A stretch of DNA of 64,000 bases from Gordonia jacobaea (GTDB lineage Bacteria > Actinomycetota > Actinomycetes > Mycobacteriales > Mycobacteriaceae): NCBI RefSeq assembly GCF_001186365.1, contig NZ_LDTZ01000020.1, positions 62,001 through 126,000 on the forward strand, written 5' to 3'. Shown here one piece after another: positions 1-7,523 of this stretch. Position numbers and translations under genes: made by a program. The notes under the pieces are model-generated. The model searched no databases. It saw only the letters and a list, made by a program, of their open reading frames with translations, and was not told where the DNA came from. The stretch's first letter is position 1. Every line of letters starts with the position of its first letter.

Positions 1-1374
1 GTCGACAACGCAGACGAGTCTGCGACCGCCGAATCGTTTCGACGCATCACCGGCGACGACACGGAGTTCGCGTCGTGGCAATGGTTTTACGGCCGGATGG
101 GTGAAATCGCACGTCGCGTCTTCCCGACGCTGATCGAACCGCTGCGCAGCCGCGAGGAACTGCGAGACCTGGTAGCAGGCGCGACGCGTCCTGCCGGCCT
201 CGACACCTCACTCGCCGAACTCTGGGAGATGCTCACCGAACGTCCACTCGGCGAACTCATCGAGCGCTACTTTGCCGACGACGTGGTGCGCGGTGTCGTC
301 GCCACCGACGCGCTGATCGGCACCTTTGCCGACCTCCACGACGCCCGACTGCGCCAGAACATCTGCTTCCTCTACCACCTGATCGGTGGCGGCACCGGCG
401 ACTGGGACGTCCCGGTCGGCGGGATGGGCGCCGTGTCGGGCGCACTCTACGAGGCCGCCGTCGCCGCGGGCGCACGCATCGTGACCGGCGCGCGGATCAC
501 GGGCATCGACCCGGCCGATGGCACTGTCGAGTACGCGCGCTCCGCGCAGGCCGCGAGCAGCCCGTCCCCGCTGGTCGAGCCGGCCGATCCGGCCGCGAGC
601 CGCTCCTCCCCGCTGGTCGAGCCGGCCGCGAGCGCAGCGAGCAGCCGAGTCGAGACCACCCTCCGCGCCTCGATGCTCTACGTCGCGTGTGCGCCGCAGT
701 CGATCAACGACTGCCTCGATGTTCCGCTCGACGTCGAATCCGACACCGCCGGAGCACAATTGAAGATCAACATGCTGCTCAATCGGTTGCCGGCGCTACG
801 TGATGGATCAGTGCTCCCCGACGCGGCGTTCTCCGGGACGTTCCACATCAACGAGTCATACGGCCAACTGCATGCGGCGTGGCAGCAGGCGAGCATCGAC
901 AAGGTCCCGAGCGTCCCGCCGTGTGAAATCTACTGTCACACACTGTCCGACAGGTCAATTCTCGGACCAGAGCTCGCCGGATGCCACACGCTGACGCTCT
1001 TCGGACTCCAGATGCCTCCGGCGGTTTTCGACGCGCCGTCGGCAACCAGCAGGGCCGTCGAAGCCACTCTGGACTCGTTGAATTCTGTTCTTGCAGAACC
1101 CATTCAGTCTGTGATCTGCACCGACGCCCACGGCAATCCATGTCTCGAGGCCAAGACGCCGCAGGATCTCGAGGCCGCACTCGGGCTGCCCGGCGGCAAC
1201 ATCTTCCATCGGAGCCTGCAGTGGCCGTGGGCGCCAGACCGGGACGCCGTCGGGCAATGGGGTGTCGAGACGCGGCACCCCCGCATGTTGCTTGCTGGTG
1301 CGGCGGCGCGTCGTGGCGGTGGTGTCAGTGGCATACCCGGACACAACGCGGCGGCGTTGGTGCTCGAAGGCTGA
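1..1374 (+). CDS. PYROXD2-like FAD-dependent oxidoreductase, 5'-truncated
   Basis: The reading frame is open from the first base, so this is the C-terminal 457 residues of a longer protein. The N-terminal dinucleotide-binding Rossmann motif would lie before the window. The segment with GGMGAVSGALYEAA and the C-terminal GGGVSGIPGHNAA are typical of the phytoene-desaturase/PYROXD2 flavoprotein superfamily. FHINESYGQL and EIYCHTLSD resemble the PYROXD2 branch. The substrate cannot be told from sequence. An odd low-complexity insertion, roughly codons 185-220 and rich in SPLVEP units, interrupts the fold and is written by a repeat element (see 565-660). The gene runs in the same direction as dprE1, 45 bases upstream of it. 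A link to cell-wall synthesis is not shown. Confidence 0.7.
   Translation, partial: VDNADESATAESFRRITGDDTEFASWQWFYGRMGEIARRVFPTLIEPLRSREELRDLVAGATRPAGLDTSLAELWEMLTERPLGELIERYFADDVVRGVVATDALIGTFADLHDARLRQNICFLYHLIGGGTGDWDVPVGGMGAVSGALYEAAVAAGARIVTGARITGIDPADGTVEYARSAQAASSPSPLVEPADPAASRSSPLVEPAASAASSRVETTLRASMLYVACAPQSINDCLDVPLDVESDTAGAQLKINMLLNRLPALRDGSVLPDAAFSGTFHINESYGQLHAAWQQASIDKVPSVPPCEIYCHTLSDRSILGPELAGCHTLTLFGLQMPPAVFDAPSATSRAVEATLDSLNSVLAEPIQSVICTDAHGNPCLEAKTPQDLEAALGLPGGNIFHRSLQWPWAPDRDAVGQWGVETRHPRMLLAGAAARRGGGVSGIPGHNAAALVLEG
565..660. repeat. In-frame repeat element in oxidoreductase gene
   Basis: Two copies of CCCCGCTGGTCGAGCCGGCC lie about 42 bases apart, and the segment ends in GAGTCGAGACCACC. 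Between them is a GC-rich GCCGCGAGCGCAGCGAGC stretch that is partly self-complementary. The ends match those of the repeats inside and beside pks13 (GCTGGTCGAGC...GTCGAGACCACC). The element keeps the frame open and adds a Ser/Pro/Ala/Glu-rich loop. Confidence 0.65.
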
Positions 1375-1405
1375 CAAGCTGCGTCGGGCGTATCTGCCGT
1401 CGCGG

Positions 1406-1411
1406 TAAGAT
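1406..1411 (+). promoter_or_regulatory. -10 element TAAGAT of dprE1
   Basis: TAAGAT fits the actinobacterial TANNNT -10 pattern. Its last base is 9 bases before the ATG at 1420, which would start transcription at or within two bases of the start codon. No Shine-Dalgarno sequence fits between. A leaderless transcript is therefore likely. The same geometry recurs at embC and embA. Confidence 0.5.
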
Positions 1412-1419
1412 CCCTAACG

Positions 1420-2865
1420 ATGTCTACTGAAGAGCTCCTGCCGATCACCACGCGCACGCTGGCCGGATGGTCACGTACCACCCCGATCACCGGGCATGTC
1501 CTGTCGACGCCATACCCCGAGGTCATCGCCGATGCGGTGGCTCGGGTCGCCGACGACAACGCGGACAAACCGGACTACCTCAAGCGTGGGGTCATCGCCC
1601 GTGGACTTGGCCGCTCGTACAACGAGTCGGCGCAGAATTCCGGTGGCCTGACCGTCGACATGACGCCGCTGACCAGGATCTATTCGCTCGACGAAGAGAC
1701 CGGCATCGTCGACGTCGACGCAGGCCTCTCGATCGACCACCTGATGAAGGTCGTCGTGCCCCGCGGCTTCTGGGTGCCGGTGATGCCCGGTACGCGACAG
1801 GTCACGATCGGTGGCGCAATCGCGCACGACATCCACGGCAAGAACCACCACGCGACCGGCGCGTTCGGCGATCACGTCACCGAGATGCAACTGCTTGTTG
1901 CAGACGGTCGGATTCTCACCCTGACTCCCGACGGCTCGCCCGACGACCCCGACGGCTCGCTGTTCTGGTGCACGGTGGCGGGTATCGGCCTCACGGGCAT
2001 CGTGCTGCGGGTGAAGATCAAGCTCAAGCGCACCGAGACGGCCTACTTCAAGGCAGACACCTTCACCACCAACAACCTCGACGAGACCATCGCGCTGCAC
2101 CTCGAGGACAACTACGAGGACGGCTACGAGTACGCGTCCGGCTGGTTCGACACGATGAGCGCCGCCCCGAAGCTCGGTCGCGGTTCGTTCAGCCGCGGCA
2201 ACCTGGCAACGTTTGACGAACTGCCGGACAAGCTCAAGAAGGATCCGCTCAAGTTCAACCCGAAGCCGCTGATCACGCTGCCGAACATCTTCCCGCGTGG
2301 ACTCGACAACAAATTCGACTTCGGACTCATCGGCGAGCTCTACTACCGGGCCGGATCGAACAAGCGCGACGTCATCGAGAGTCTGCCGCAGTTCTATCAC
2401 CCGCTCGATCTGATCGGGAACTGGAACAACGCCTACGGGCGCCCCGTCGCGTACGGCAAGGGCGGCGGATTCACGCAGTACCAGTTCATCGTTCCCAAGG
2501 GCAACGAGGACGAGTTCAAGAAGATCATCACCGACATCCAGGCGTCGGGTCACATCAGCTTCCTCAACGTGATCAAGCTGTTCGGCAAGGGCAATCCCAA
2601 AGCGCCGCTGTCGTTCCCGTTCGAGGGGTGGAACGTCTGCCTCGACTTCCCGCTGCGCGCAGGGCTCGCAGAGTTTCTAAACGACATGGACCGTCGGGTC
2701 ATGGAGATCGGCGGAAGGCTGTACACCGCAAAGGATTCGCGCACGTCTGCCGAGCACTTCCACAAGATGTACCCGGAGATCGACAAGTGGATCGCCAAGC
2801 GTCGCGAGATCGATCCGACCGGCGTGTTCCTGTCCGACATGGGCCGACGACTTGAGCTCAACTGA
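1420..2865 (+). CDS. dprE1: Decaprenylphosphoryl-beta-D-ribose 2'-oxidase DprE1
   Basis: FAD-dependent oxidase that, with DprE2, epimerises decaprenylphosphoryl-ribose to decaprenylphosphoryl-arabinose, the sole donor for arabinan synthesis. It acts on the periplasmic side or membrane face. It has 481 residues against about 461 in M. tuberculosis. The N-terminal FAD-binding domain shows [15 protein letters not shown] and [14 protein letters not shown], the latter holding the histidine linked to FAD in the family. The C-terminus matches the family closely ([12 protein letters not shown], ending GRRLELN). Cys407, in GWNVCLDFP, equals Cys387 of the M. tuberculosis enzyme, the residue that benzothiazinones attack. 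The ATG at 1420 is supported by the -10 element just upstream. dprE2 follows after 99 bases. Confidence 0.97.
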   Translation: MSTEELLPITTRTLAGWSRTTPITGHVLSTPYPEVIADAVARVADDNADKPDYLKRGVIARGLGRSYNESAQNSGGLTVDMTPLTRIYSLDEETGIVDVDAGLSIDHLMKVVVPRGFWVPVMPGTRQVTIGGAIAHDIHGKNHHATGAFGDHVTEMQLLVADGRILTLTPDGSPDDPDGSLFWCTVAGIGLTGIVLRVKIKLKRTETAYFKADTFTTNNLDETIALHLEDNYEDGYEYASGWFDTMSAAPKLGRGSFSRGNLATFDELPDKLKKDPLKFNPKPLITLPNIFPRGLDNKFDFGLIGELYYRAGSNKRDVIESLPQFYHPLDLIGNWNNAYGRPVAYGKGGGFTQYQFIVPKGNEDEFKKIITDIQASGHISFLNVIKLFGKGNPKAPLSFPFEGWNVCLDFPLRAGLAEFLNDMDRRVMEIGGRLYTAKDSRTSAEHFHKMYPEIDKWIAKRREIDPTGVFLSDMGRRLELN

Positions 2866-2964
2866 CGTGAACTCGGCTCGCCTGTACTGAATTGCGTTGC
2901 GGCCGAATTCGGTTGCCCGTTCAGACCACCATCTACTTCCCAACACCCGAGGAGACACCAACCA

Positions 2965-3726
2965 ATGTTCAACGCCGTCGATTCGCCGCAGTCGATCCTG
3001 ATCCTCGGTGGCAGTTCCGAGATCGGACTCGCCATTGCCAGCGAGTTCCTCGTTCGTGGACCCGCCCGCGTCATTCTCGCCGTCGTGCCCGGTGATCCGA
3101 CGGCCGACGCCGCGGCCGACACCATGCGCAAGGCGGGTGCGACGTCGGTCGAGCTCATCGACTACGACGCGACGAAGCCCGAGACGCACCCCGAGACCAT
3201 CGAGAAGGCTTTTGCCGGAGGCGATGTCGACCTCGCGATCGTCGCGGCCGGTGTGCAGTTCGACGACGAAGAGGTCTGGCAGGACCAGCGCAAGGCCGTC
3301 ACCGAGGTGACCATCAACTACACCGCCGCGGTCAGCGTTGGCGTGCTGCTCGGCGACAAGATGAAGCATCAGGGTCGTGCGCAGATCGTCGCGATGAGTT
3401 CGGTTGCGGGCGAGCGTGTTCGACGCAGCAACTTTGTGTACGGGTCGTCGAAGGCAGGTCTCGACGGCTTCTACCTCGGCCTCGGCGAGGCGCTGGCCGA
3501 CGACGGCGTGCACGTTCTCGTCGTGCGTCCCGGCCAGGTGCGGACCCGACTGTCGGCAAACGTCAAGGAAGCGCCGCTCACCGTCAACAAGGACGTCGTC
3601 GCCAAGGCCGTCATCAAGGCCGTCGACGACAACAAGGAAATCGTCTGGGTGCCTGGCACTTTCCGGTTCATCATGACCGTGCTGCGCCACATCCCGCGCA
3701 AGGTCTTCCGCAAGCTGCCGGTCTAG
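2965..3726 (+). CDS. dprE2: Decaprenylphosphoryl-2-keto-ribose reductase DprE2
   Basis: Short-chain dehydrogenase of 253 residues that reduces the 2-keto intermediate made by DprE1 to decaprenylphosphoryl-arabinose. A nucleotide-binding GGSSEIG motif lies at residues 15-21. The catalytic Ser lies near 146 in MSSVAGE. Tyr159 and Lys163 lie in VYGSSKAG. The length is that of the mycobacterial enzyme. The ATG is preceded by GAGGAG at good spacing. The gene directly follows dprE1, as in all mycolata, and the two are probably co-transcribed. The M. tuberculosis locus has aftA next; here about 5.6 kb of other genes intervene. Confidence 0.95.
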   Translation: MFNAVDSPQSILILGGSSEIGLAIASEFLVRGPARVILAVVPGDPTADAAADTMRKAGATSVELIDYDATKPETHPETIEKAFAGGDVDLAIVAAGVQFDDEEVWQDQRKAVTEVTINYTAAVSVGVLLGDKMKHQGRAQIVAMSSVAGERVRRSNFVYGSSKAGLDGFYLGLGEALADDGVHVLVVRPGQVRTRLSANVKEAPLTVNKDVVAKAVIKAVDDNKEIVWVPGTFRFIMTVLRHIPRKVFRKLPV

Positions 3727-3753
3727 ACGCACCCGAAGTCACGCTCGCGACAC

Positions 3754-4170
3754 TCAGGGGCGAGACTTCATCTGTCCGATGCGGATTCGGTTGCCGAACG
3801 GATCGCGGATACCGAAATCGATGCCGTAGTCACGATCGGTCGGTTCATCGGTGAAGTCGACACCCTTGGCCAGAAGTGCGTCTGCGGTCGCATAGGCATC
3901 ATCGGTTGACATCGAAAACCAGCCACCGCCAGCACCTTTCGTCAATAGGTCGCGGACCTGGGCTGCGGTCTCCGGGCTCAAAGACGGCGGCCCGGGGATC
4001 TCCAACATGAGTTGGCGGTCGGGGTCGGACGGCAGATTGATGGTGAGCCATCGCATGAAACCCATGTCGACATCGGAGTGCACCTCGAAGCCGAGGTTGC
4101 CGACGTAGAAGTCGAGGGCTTCATCGTGGTCGAGTACGTAGATCTGGGACAGGATGATCGTGTTGGGCAT
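3754..4170 (-). CDS. VOC-family (glyoxalase/bleomycin-resistance fold) protein
   Basis: A 138-residue single-unit vicinal-oxygen-chelate protein. The N-terminal beta strand and helix (LSQIYVLDHDEALDFYVGNLGFE) and the C-terminal IDFGIRDPFGNRIRIGQ are characteristic. Substrate is unknown: such proteins may be dioxygenases, isomerases or drug-binding proteins. It lies 66 bases downstream of the small AraC-type regulator on the same strand, a pairing often seen for VOC proteins. It converges on dprE2 with only 27 bases between the two stop codons. Confidence 0.85.
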   Translation of the reverse strand: MPNTIILSQIYVLDHDEALDFYVGNLGFEVHSDVDMGFMRWLTINLPSDPDRQLMLEIPGPPSLSPETAAQVRDLLTKGAGGGWFSMSTDDAYATADALLAKGVDFTDEPTDRDYGIDFGIRDPFGNRIRIGQMKSRP

Positions 4171-4236
4171 GGCGGGAACGCTACCGACGCTGCCCCGGTC
4201 TCACTTGTCCAAAACTGCTCTGTTCGTGACAGATGC

Positions 4237-4656
4237 TCACGCCGGCCGACGTAGCGCCTTGACCGCGCAGATCGGCGCACCGTGGTCCCCGGCGTGACGG
4301 CGATGCGCGGTGGGTGTCTCGCCCATGATCTGCCCGAAGGTCCTGGTGAAGGTCGCGAAACTGCTGAACCCGACTGCGGTGCTGATGTCGCTGATCGACA
4401 GCTGCGTCTCGCGCAGCATTGACGACGCTCGCTCAATCCGTCGTCGTTGGAGGTAGCGGTGCGGCGTTTCGCCGAAGGTCGCCTTGAACACGCGGCTGAA
4501 GTGCGACTCCGACACGTGCGCAATCGCCGCCAGCGCAGCAAGGTCCAGGGGTTCAGCGAACCGGCAATCCATCGCATCACGCGCGCGCAGCATTCGCCGA
4601 TTCGTGTCCTCGGTGTGGTTCGTCCGCGCGCGTGCCTGCCGCGCATCACCAGTCAT
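4237..4656 (-). CDS. Minimal AraC-family transcription regulator
   Basis: A 139-residue protein that is almost only the AraC DNA-binding domain with its two helix-turn-helix units: LAALAAIAHVSESHFSRVFK, and the hallmark VGFSSFATFTRTFGQIMGETP. There is no separate ligand-binding domain. It probably controls its own operon and the following VOC gene. Its ATG overlaps the stop codon of the glutaminase gene in an ATGA arrangement (4653-4656), so its translation is probably coupled to glsA. Confidence 0.88.
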   Translation of the reverse strand: MTGDARQARARTNHTEDTNRRMLRARDAMDCRFAEPLDLAALAAIAHVSESHFSRVFKATFGETPHRYLQRRRIERASSMLRETQLSISDISTAVGFSSFATFTRTFGQIMGETPTAHRRHAGDHGAPICAVKALRRPA

Positions 4657-5891
4657 GATCTGTCCGGATAGCTTCCGTCGCCCAGATCGGGATCGGGCAG
4701 AGTGTCGTCGGGATCAATCAATACGACGCGGCGCCCGTCCTCGCGGACACGACGCATGCCCTCCAAGATCATCCGACGCCCGACGTCGGCGAAGTGGCTG
4801 ACCTGACTGACGTCGAAAACCACAGTCGGGGTGCCTGTTTCGTCGGCAGCCAGATTGTCGAGGACGTACTCCGCGCCGCTGAACTGGATGACTCCCTGTA
4901 GTTCGAAGGTCGTCGAATCGTCGGAGGTTCGGACGTCGCGCAGCACGGTGGTTCCGTAGGGCTCGGCGTCGACCATGTGCATGTTCATGTCGGTCGACAG
5001 CCGGCGGAACGTCAACACGCCGCGCGTGCTGTTGCCGTGTTCGTCAAGCCGCGGCGAGAAGACCGCGATGCCGCATTGGCCGGGCAGCGTTCCCAGAAGT
5101 CCGCCCGCCACACCGCTTTTCGCCGGAATACCGACGGTGGTCAACCACTCGCCCGCGCCGTCGTACATGCCGCAGCCTGCCATCACCGACATCACCTGAC
5201 GCGCGATCCGTCGACTCATCACCCGCTCGCCGGTGACGGGGTGCACGCCGCCGTTGGCAAAGCACGCTCCGATCACAGCAAGATCCTTGGCGGTCACCAT
5301 GATTGAGCATTGTTGGATGTATCCGTCGACGATGTCGTGCGGCGCGTCGTCGACGATTCCGTAGTTGCGCAGCATGTGCGCGATCGCAAGATTGCGGTCG
5401 GCCGAGTCCATCTCGGACTTGTGTAGCGCTTGATCGACGGTCAGTTCGCGTCCGGCCAGCGTGGAGAAGAAGCTGCGCGCCCGCTCGACGCGCGACTCGA
5501 CGTCGGCATCGTCGTCGACGAGCAGCCCGTGGGTGGTGATCGCGCCGGCGTTGATCATCGGGTTGCGCGGCCGGCAGGTACCGCTCTCGAGTGAGAGCTC
5601 GTTGAACGCCTCGCCCGACGGTTCGACGCCCACCTTCTCCAGCACAGTGTCGAATCCGCGGTCGGCCAGAGCTGCCGCGTAGGCGAGCGGCTTGGAGATC
5701 GACTGGATGGAGAACTCGACCTCGTCGTCGCCGACGCAGTACGTTCGGCCGTCGACGGTGGTGACTGCGATCGCGAACAGATCGGGGTTGGCCTCGGCCA
5801 GGTCCGGGATGTAGTCGGCGACGGCTCCGCCGCGCTCGGCATCGAGCGAATCGAGGACCTCGGTCAGATAATCGCGGACGGGTGACTGCAT
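4653..5891 (-). CDS. glsA: Glutaminase with C-terminal STAS domain
   Basis: Hydrolyses glutamine to glutamate and ammonia in the cytoplasm. Starting at MQSPVRDYLTEV (5891) the protein has 412 residues. Residues 1 to about 300 are the serine-dependent beta-lactamase-like glutaminase fold. The Ser-x-x-Lys active site lies in QSISKPLAYA, with NPMINAGAI and SGVAGG further on. Residues about 310-400 form a STAS domain (VIQFSGAEYV, VVFDVSQVSHF), a fusion known in actinobacterial glutaminases. The frame is open further upstream to 6062, but that part runs through a tandem repeat and has no family similarity, so I reject it as coding. It heads an operon with the AraC and VOC genes. Confidence 0.93.
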   Translation of the reverse strand: MQSPVRDYLTEVLDSLDAERGGAVADYIPDLAEANPDLFAIAVTTVDGRTYCVGDDEVEFSIQSISKPLAYAAALADRGFDTVLEKVGVEPSGEAFNELSLESGTCRPRNPMINAGAITTHGLLVDDDADVESRVERARSFFSTLAGRELTVDQALHKSEMDSADRNLAIAHMLRNYGIVDDAPHDIVDGYIQQCSIMVTAKDLAVIGACFANGGVHPVTGERVMSRRIARQVMSVMAGCGMYDGAGEWLTTVGIPAKSGVAGGLLGTLPGQCGIAVFSPRLDEHGNSTRGVLTFRRLSTDMNMHMVDAEPYGTTVLRDVRTSDDSTTFELQGVIQFSGAEYVLDNLAADETGTPTVVFDVSQVSHFADVGRRMILEGMRRVREDGRRVVLIDPDDTLPDPDLGDGSYPDRS

Positions 5892-5949
5892 ACAGGTAGA
5901 CGCCTCCTTGCGCTTTGCTGTCCACGGTACCGACGACCGCGCCGCGGCT

Positions 5950-6133
5950 GATCCGTATGACAGTCGGCCCCGATTTTGGGGGTAAACGTCATACGGATCG
6001 CTGGGCGGTCGAGCACCACGCCGACCCGCCGCAGCGCTGCAGATCCGTATGACAATAGGCACCCATTTCCGGCGTCTACGTCATACAGATCGCCAAGCCG
6101 TCTAGCACCACGCCAACCTGACGCAGCGCTGCA
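5950..6133. repeat. Two tandem 92-bp units, each with an inverted repeat
   Basis: Unit 1 starts at 5950 and unit 2 at 6042. Each begins with GATCCGTATGAC and has its inverse 26 bases on: GTCATACGGATC at 5988-5999 (perfect 12-bp arms) and GTCATACAGATC at 6080-6091 (one mismatch). Each unit ends with the palindrome GCAGCGCTGC. The arms are better conserved than the loops, which points to selection on the folded or protein-bound form. The repeat fills the gap between glsA and the acyltransferase gene (5892-6190). Confidence 0.8.
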
Positions 6134-6190
6134 GACTGCAGAACCCGGGGCCGACAACTCGACCGCGCGAGCCGCGCACGCGGACAACCA

Positions 6191-6886
6191 TCACGCTGCG
6201 TCAGACTCTTCCACATGCGACTTCCACTCTCGCGCATACCTATTGACGCATGACTGCCCGGTCTGCGTCGAGATCCTGCGCATCAACTCGTCAGTCGCCG
6301 CCCTGATGCCAGCCGCTCCTTCGACGCGATACGGATCGAGTTCCAGTGGCTCGAGAATGTGAATAGAGACCCGCTGCTGCCACCAGCGCACCGCAGATCC
6401 CGGTCTCGTTCCCGTGATCGCGACTGGTATCAGTGGTGCGCCCGTGTCCATTGCGACTCGAACAGCACCGGTTCGGCCTCTATAGAGCCGACCGTCCGGC
6501 GAGCGTGTGCCCTCGGGATGAATGCCCCACGCCCCTCCGTGCGCGAGGATCGTCGTCGCGGCTCGCAGCGACGCCGACGACGCGCTACCCCCTCGCCGGT
6601 CGACGCCGATCTGCCCCATTGCCGCAAAGAACCATCGTTGCGTCCGGCCGAAAAGCCCTGGCTTATCGAAGTATTCGCGCTTCGCCAGAAACGTCACATG
6701 TCGCCTCGCAGCGAGTGTCAGATAGAACGAGTCCAGCACGGCGAGGTGGTTGGCCGCCAAGATCACCGGCCCGCATCGTGGGATGTGCTCGCGGCCCATG
6801 ACCTTCGGCCGCCCGAAGACGTACAGCATTGGCCCGATCACAAGATGTCGGCACACGCGATAAACAAGTGCAGTCCACAAGCGCAT
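6191..6886 (-). CDS. Lysophospholipid acyltransferase family (PlsC-like)
   Basis: 231 residues with the acyltransferase HX4D motif in NHLAVLDSFYL near residue 47 and the second block HPEGTRSPDGRLYRG near residue 123. It probably transfers an acyl chain from acyl-CoA or acyl-ACP to a lysophospholipid or related acceptor at the membrane. It differs clearly from the two acyltransferases at 56.4-58.1 kb. It is divergent from the TetR gene at 6923, with 36 bases between the starts and two operator-like boxes in that gap. It is therefore the likely target of that regulator. Confidence 0.86.
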   Translation of the reverse strand: MRLWTALVYRVCRHLVIGPMLYVFGRPKVMGREHIPRCGPVILAANHLAVLDSFYLTLAARRHVTFLAKREYFDKPGLFGRTQRWFFAAMGQIGVDRRGGSASSASLRAATTILAHGGAWGIHPEGTRSPDGRLYRGRTGAVRVAMDTGAPLIPVAITGTRPGSAVRWWQQRVSIHILEPLELDPYRVEGAAGIRAATDELMRRISTQTGQSCVNRYAREWKSHVEESDAA

Positions 6887-6921
6887 AGACAGTGCCTACA
6901 CGAGATAGGAGACACTGTCTA
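6886..6921. promoter_or_regulatory. Twin TetR operator-like boxes
   Basis: The gap between the divergent acyltransferase and TetR genes holds a 9-bp inverted repeat, TAGACAGTG (6886-6894) and CACTGTCTA (6913-6921). Each half is itself part of a 13-bp partial palindrome: TAGACAGTGCCTA at 6886-6898, and GAGACACTGTCTA at 6909-6921, whose core AGACACTGTCT is perfect. Two similar boxes 23 bases apart, covering both starts, fit binding of two TetR dimers that repress both genes. Confidence 0.7.
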
Positions 6922-6922
6922 C

Positions 6923-7471
6923 GTGACCGTCGAAGACACCAGATCCGCACTCGTACATGCGGGCATCGAATTGTTGGAGGAGACAGGCTCTGCCGACGTC
7001 GGATTGCGGGCGATCGCGAGGCGCGCCGGCGTGTCTCACGGAGCGCCCCGACGCTGGTTTCCGACGCACCGGAGCCTGCTTGCAGGAATCGCCGAAGTGG
7101 GCCTGCACGATCTAGCTGAAGCACTCAAAACTGCAGACCTGGCATCCGACCACGACCTCGTGGAGATCGGACTCGCCTACGTCGACTTCGCGCAACGCAG
7201 ACCTGCGATGTTCACGCTCATCTTCCGTCACGACCTACTCGAGGGGTCGGGCGCTGAGCTTCGAAACGCGTCGCGCCCGCTGTACGAGTGGCTGGTGTCC
7301 GTCATTCGGGAGAGCGGTCGGACAACAGATCCCGAAAGAGTCGCAGCCTCACTGTGGGTCGCGCTACACGGGATAGCGGTCCTGTCGTCAACGGGCGCCC
7401 TCGAACTGACCATACCGGGATCGAACGTCGTCGAGATGATTCGTCACACCGTCCGAAACACCGGCTGCTAA
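6923..7471 (+). CDS. TetR-family transcription regulator
   Basis: From the GTG at 6923 the protein has 182 residues (MTVEDTRSALVHAGIELLEE). The N-terminal helix-turn-helix is LRAIARRAGVSHGAPRRWFP, and the C-terminal part is a helical ligand-binding domain (LIFRHDLLEGSG, ASLWVALHGIAVLSSTGAL) of the type found in TetR regulators with a WHG-like C-terminal domain. The longer open frame back to 6359 is antisense to the acyltransferase gene and has no similarity. It probably represses itself and the divergent acyltransferase through the boxes at 6886-6921. The inducer is unknown. Confidence 0.9.
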   Translation: MTVEDTRSALVHAGIELLEETGSADVGLRAIARRAGVSHGAPRRWFPTHRSLLAGIAEVGLHDLAEALKTADLASDHDLVEIGLAYVDFAQRRPAMFTLIFRHDLLEGSGAELRNASRPLYEWLVSVIRESGRTTDPERVAASLWVALHGIAVLSSTGALELTIPGSNVVEMIRHTVRNTGC

Positions 7472-7504
7472 CGCTTTCACCTGGTCGGACAGAATTGTCA
7501 GACC

Positions 7505-7520
7505 TCGAATGTATGTTCTG
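7505..7520. promoter_or_regulatory. SOS (LexA) box-like site upstream of 13E12 gene
   Basis: TCGAATGTATGTTCTG resembles the actinobacterial LexA box TCGAAC-N4-GTTCGA: five of six bases match on the left and four of six on the right. M. tuberculosis 13E12-repeat genes are known to be DNA-damage-induced and preceded by such boxes. The site covers the first possible ATG (7509), which favours the second ATG at 7524 as the true start. Confidence 0.5.
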
Positions 7521-7523
7521 ACT

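Noticed and set aside
5892-6062. N-terminal extension of glutaminase
   Set aside because: It would translate through the 92-bp tandem hairpin repeat and has no similarity to glutaminases; MQSPVRDY at 5891 is the natural start.
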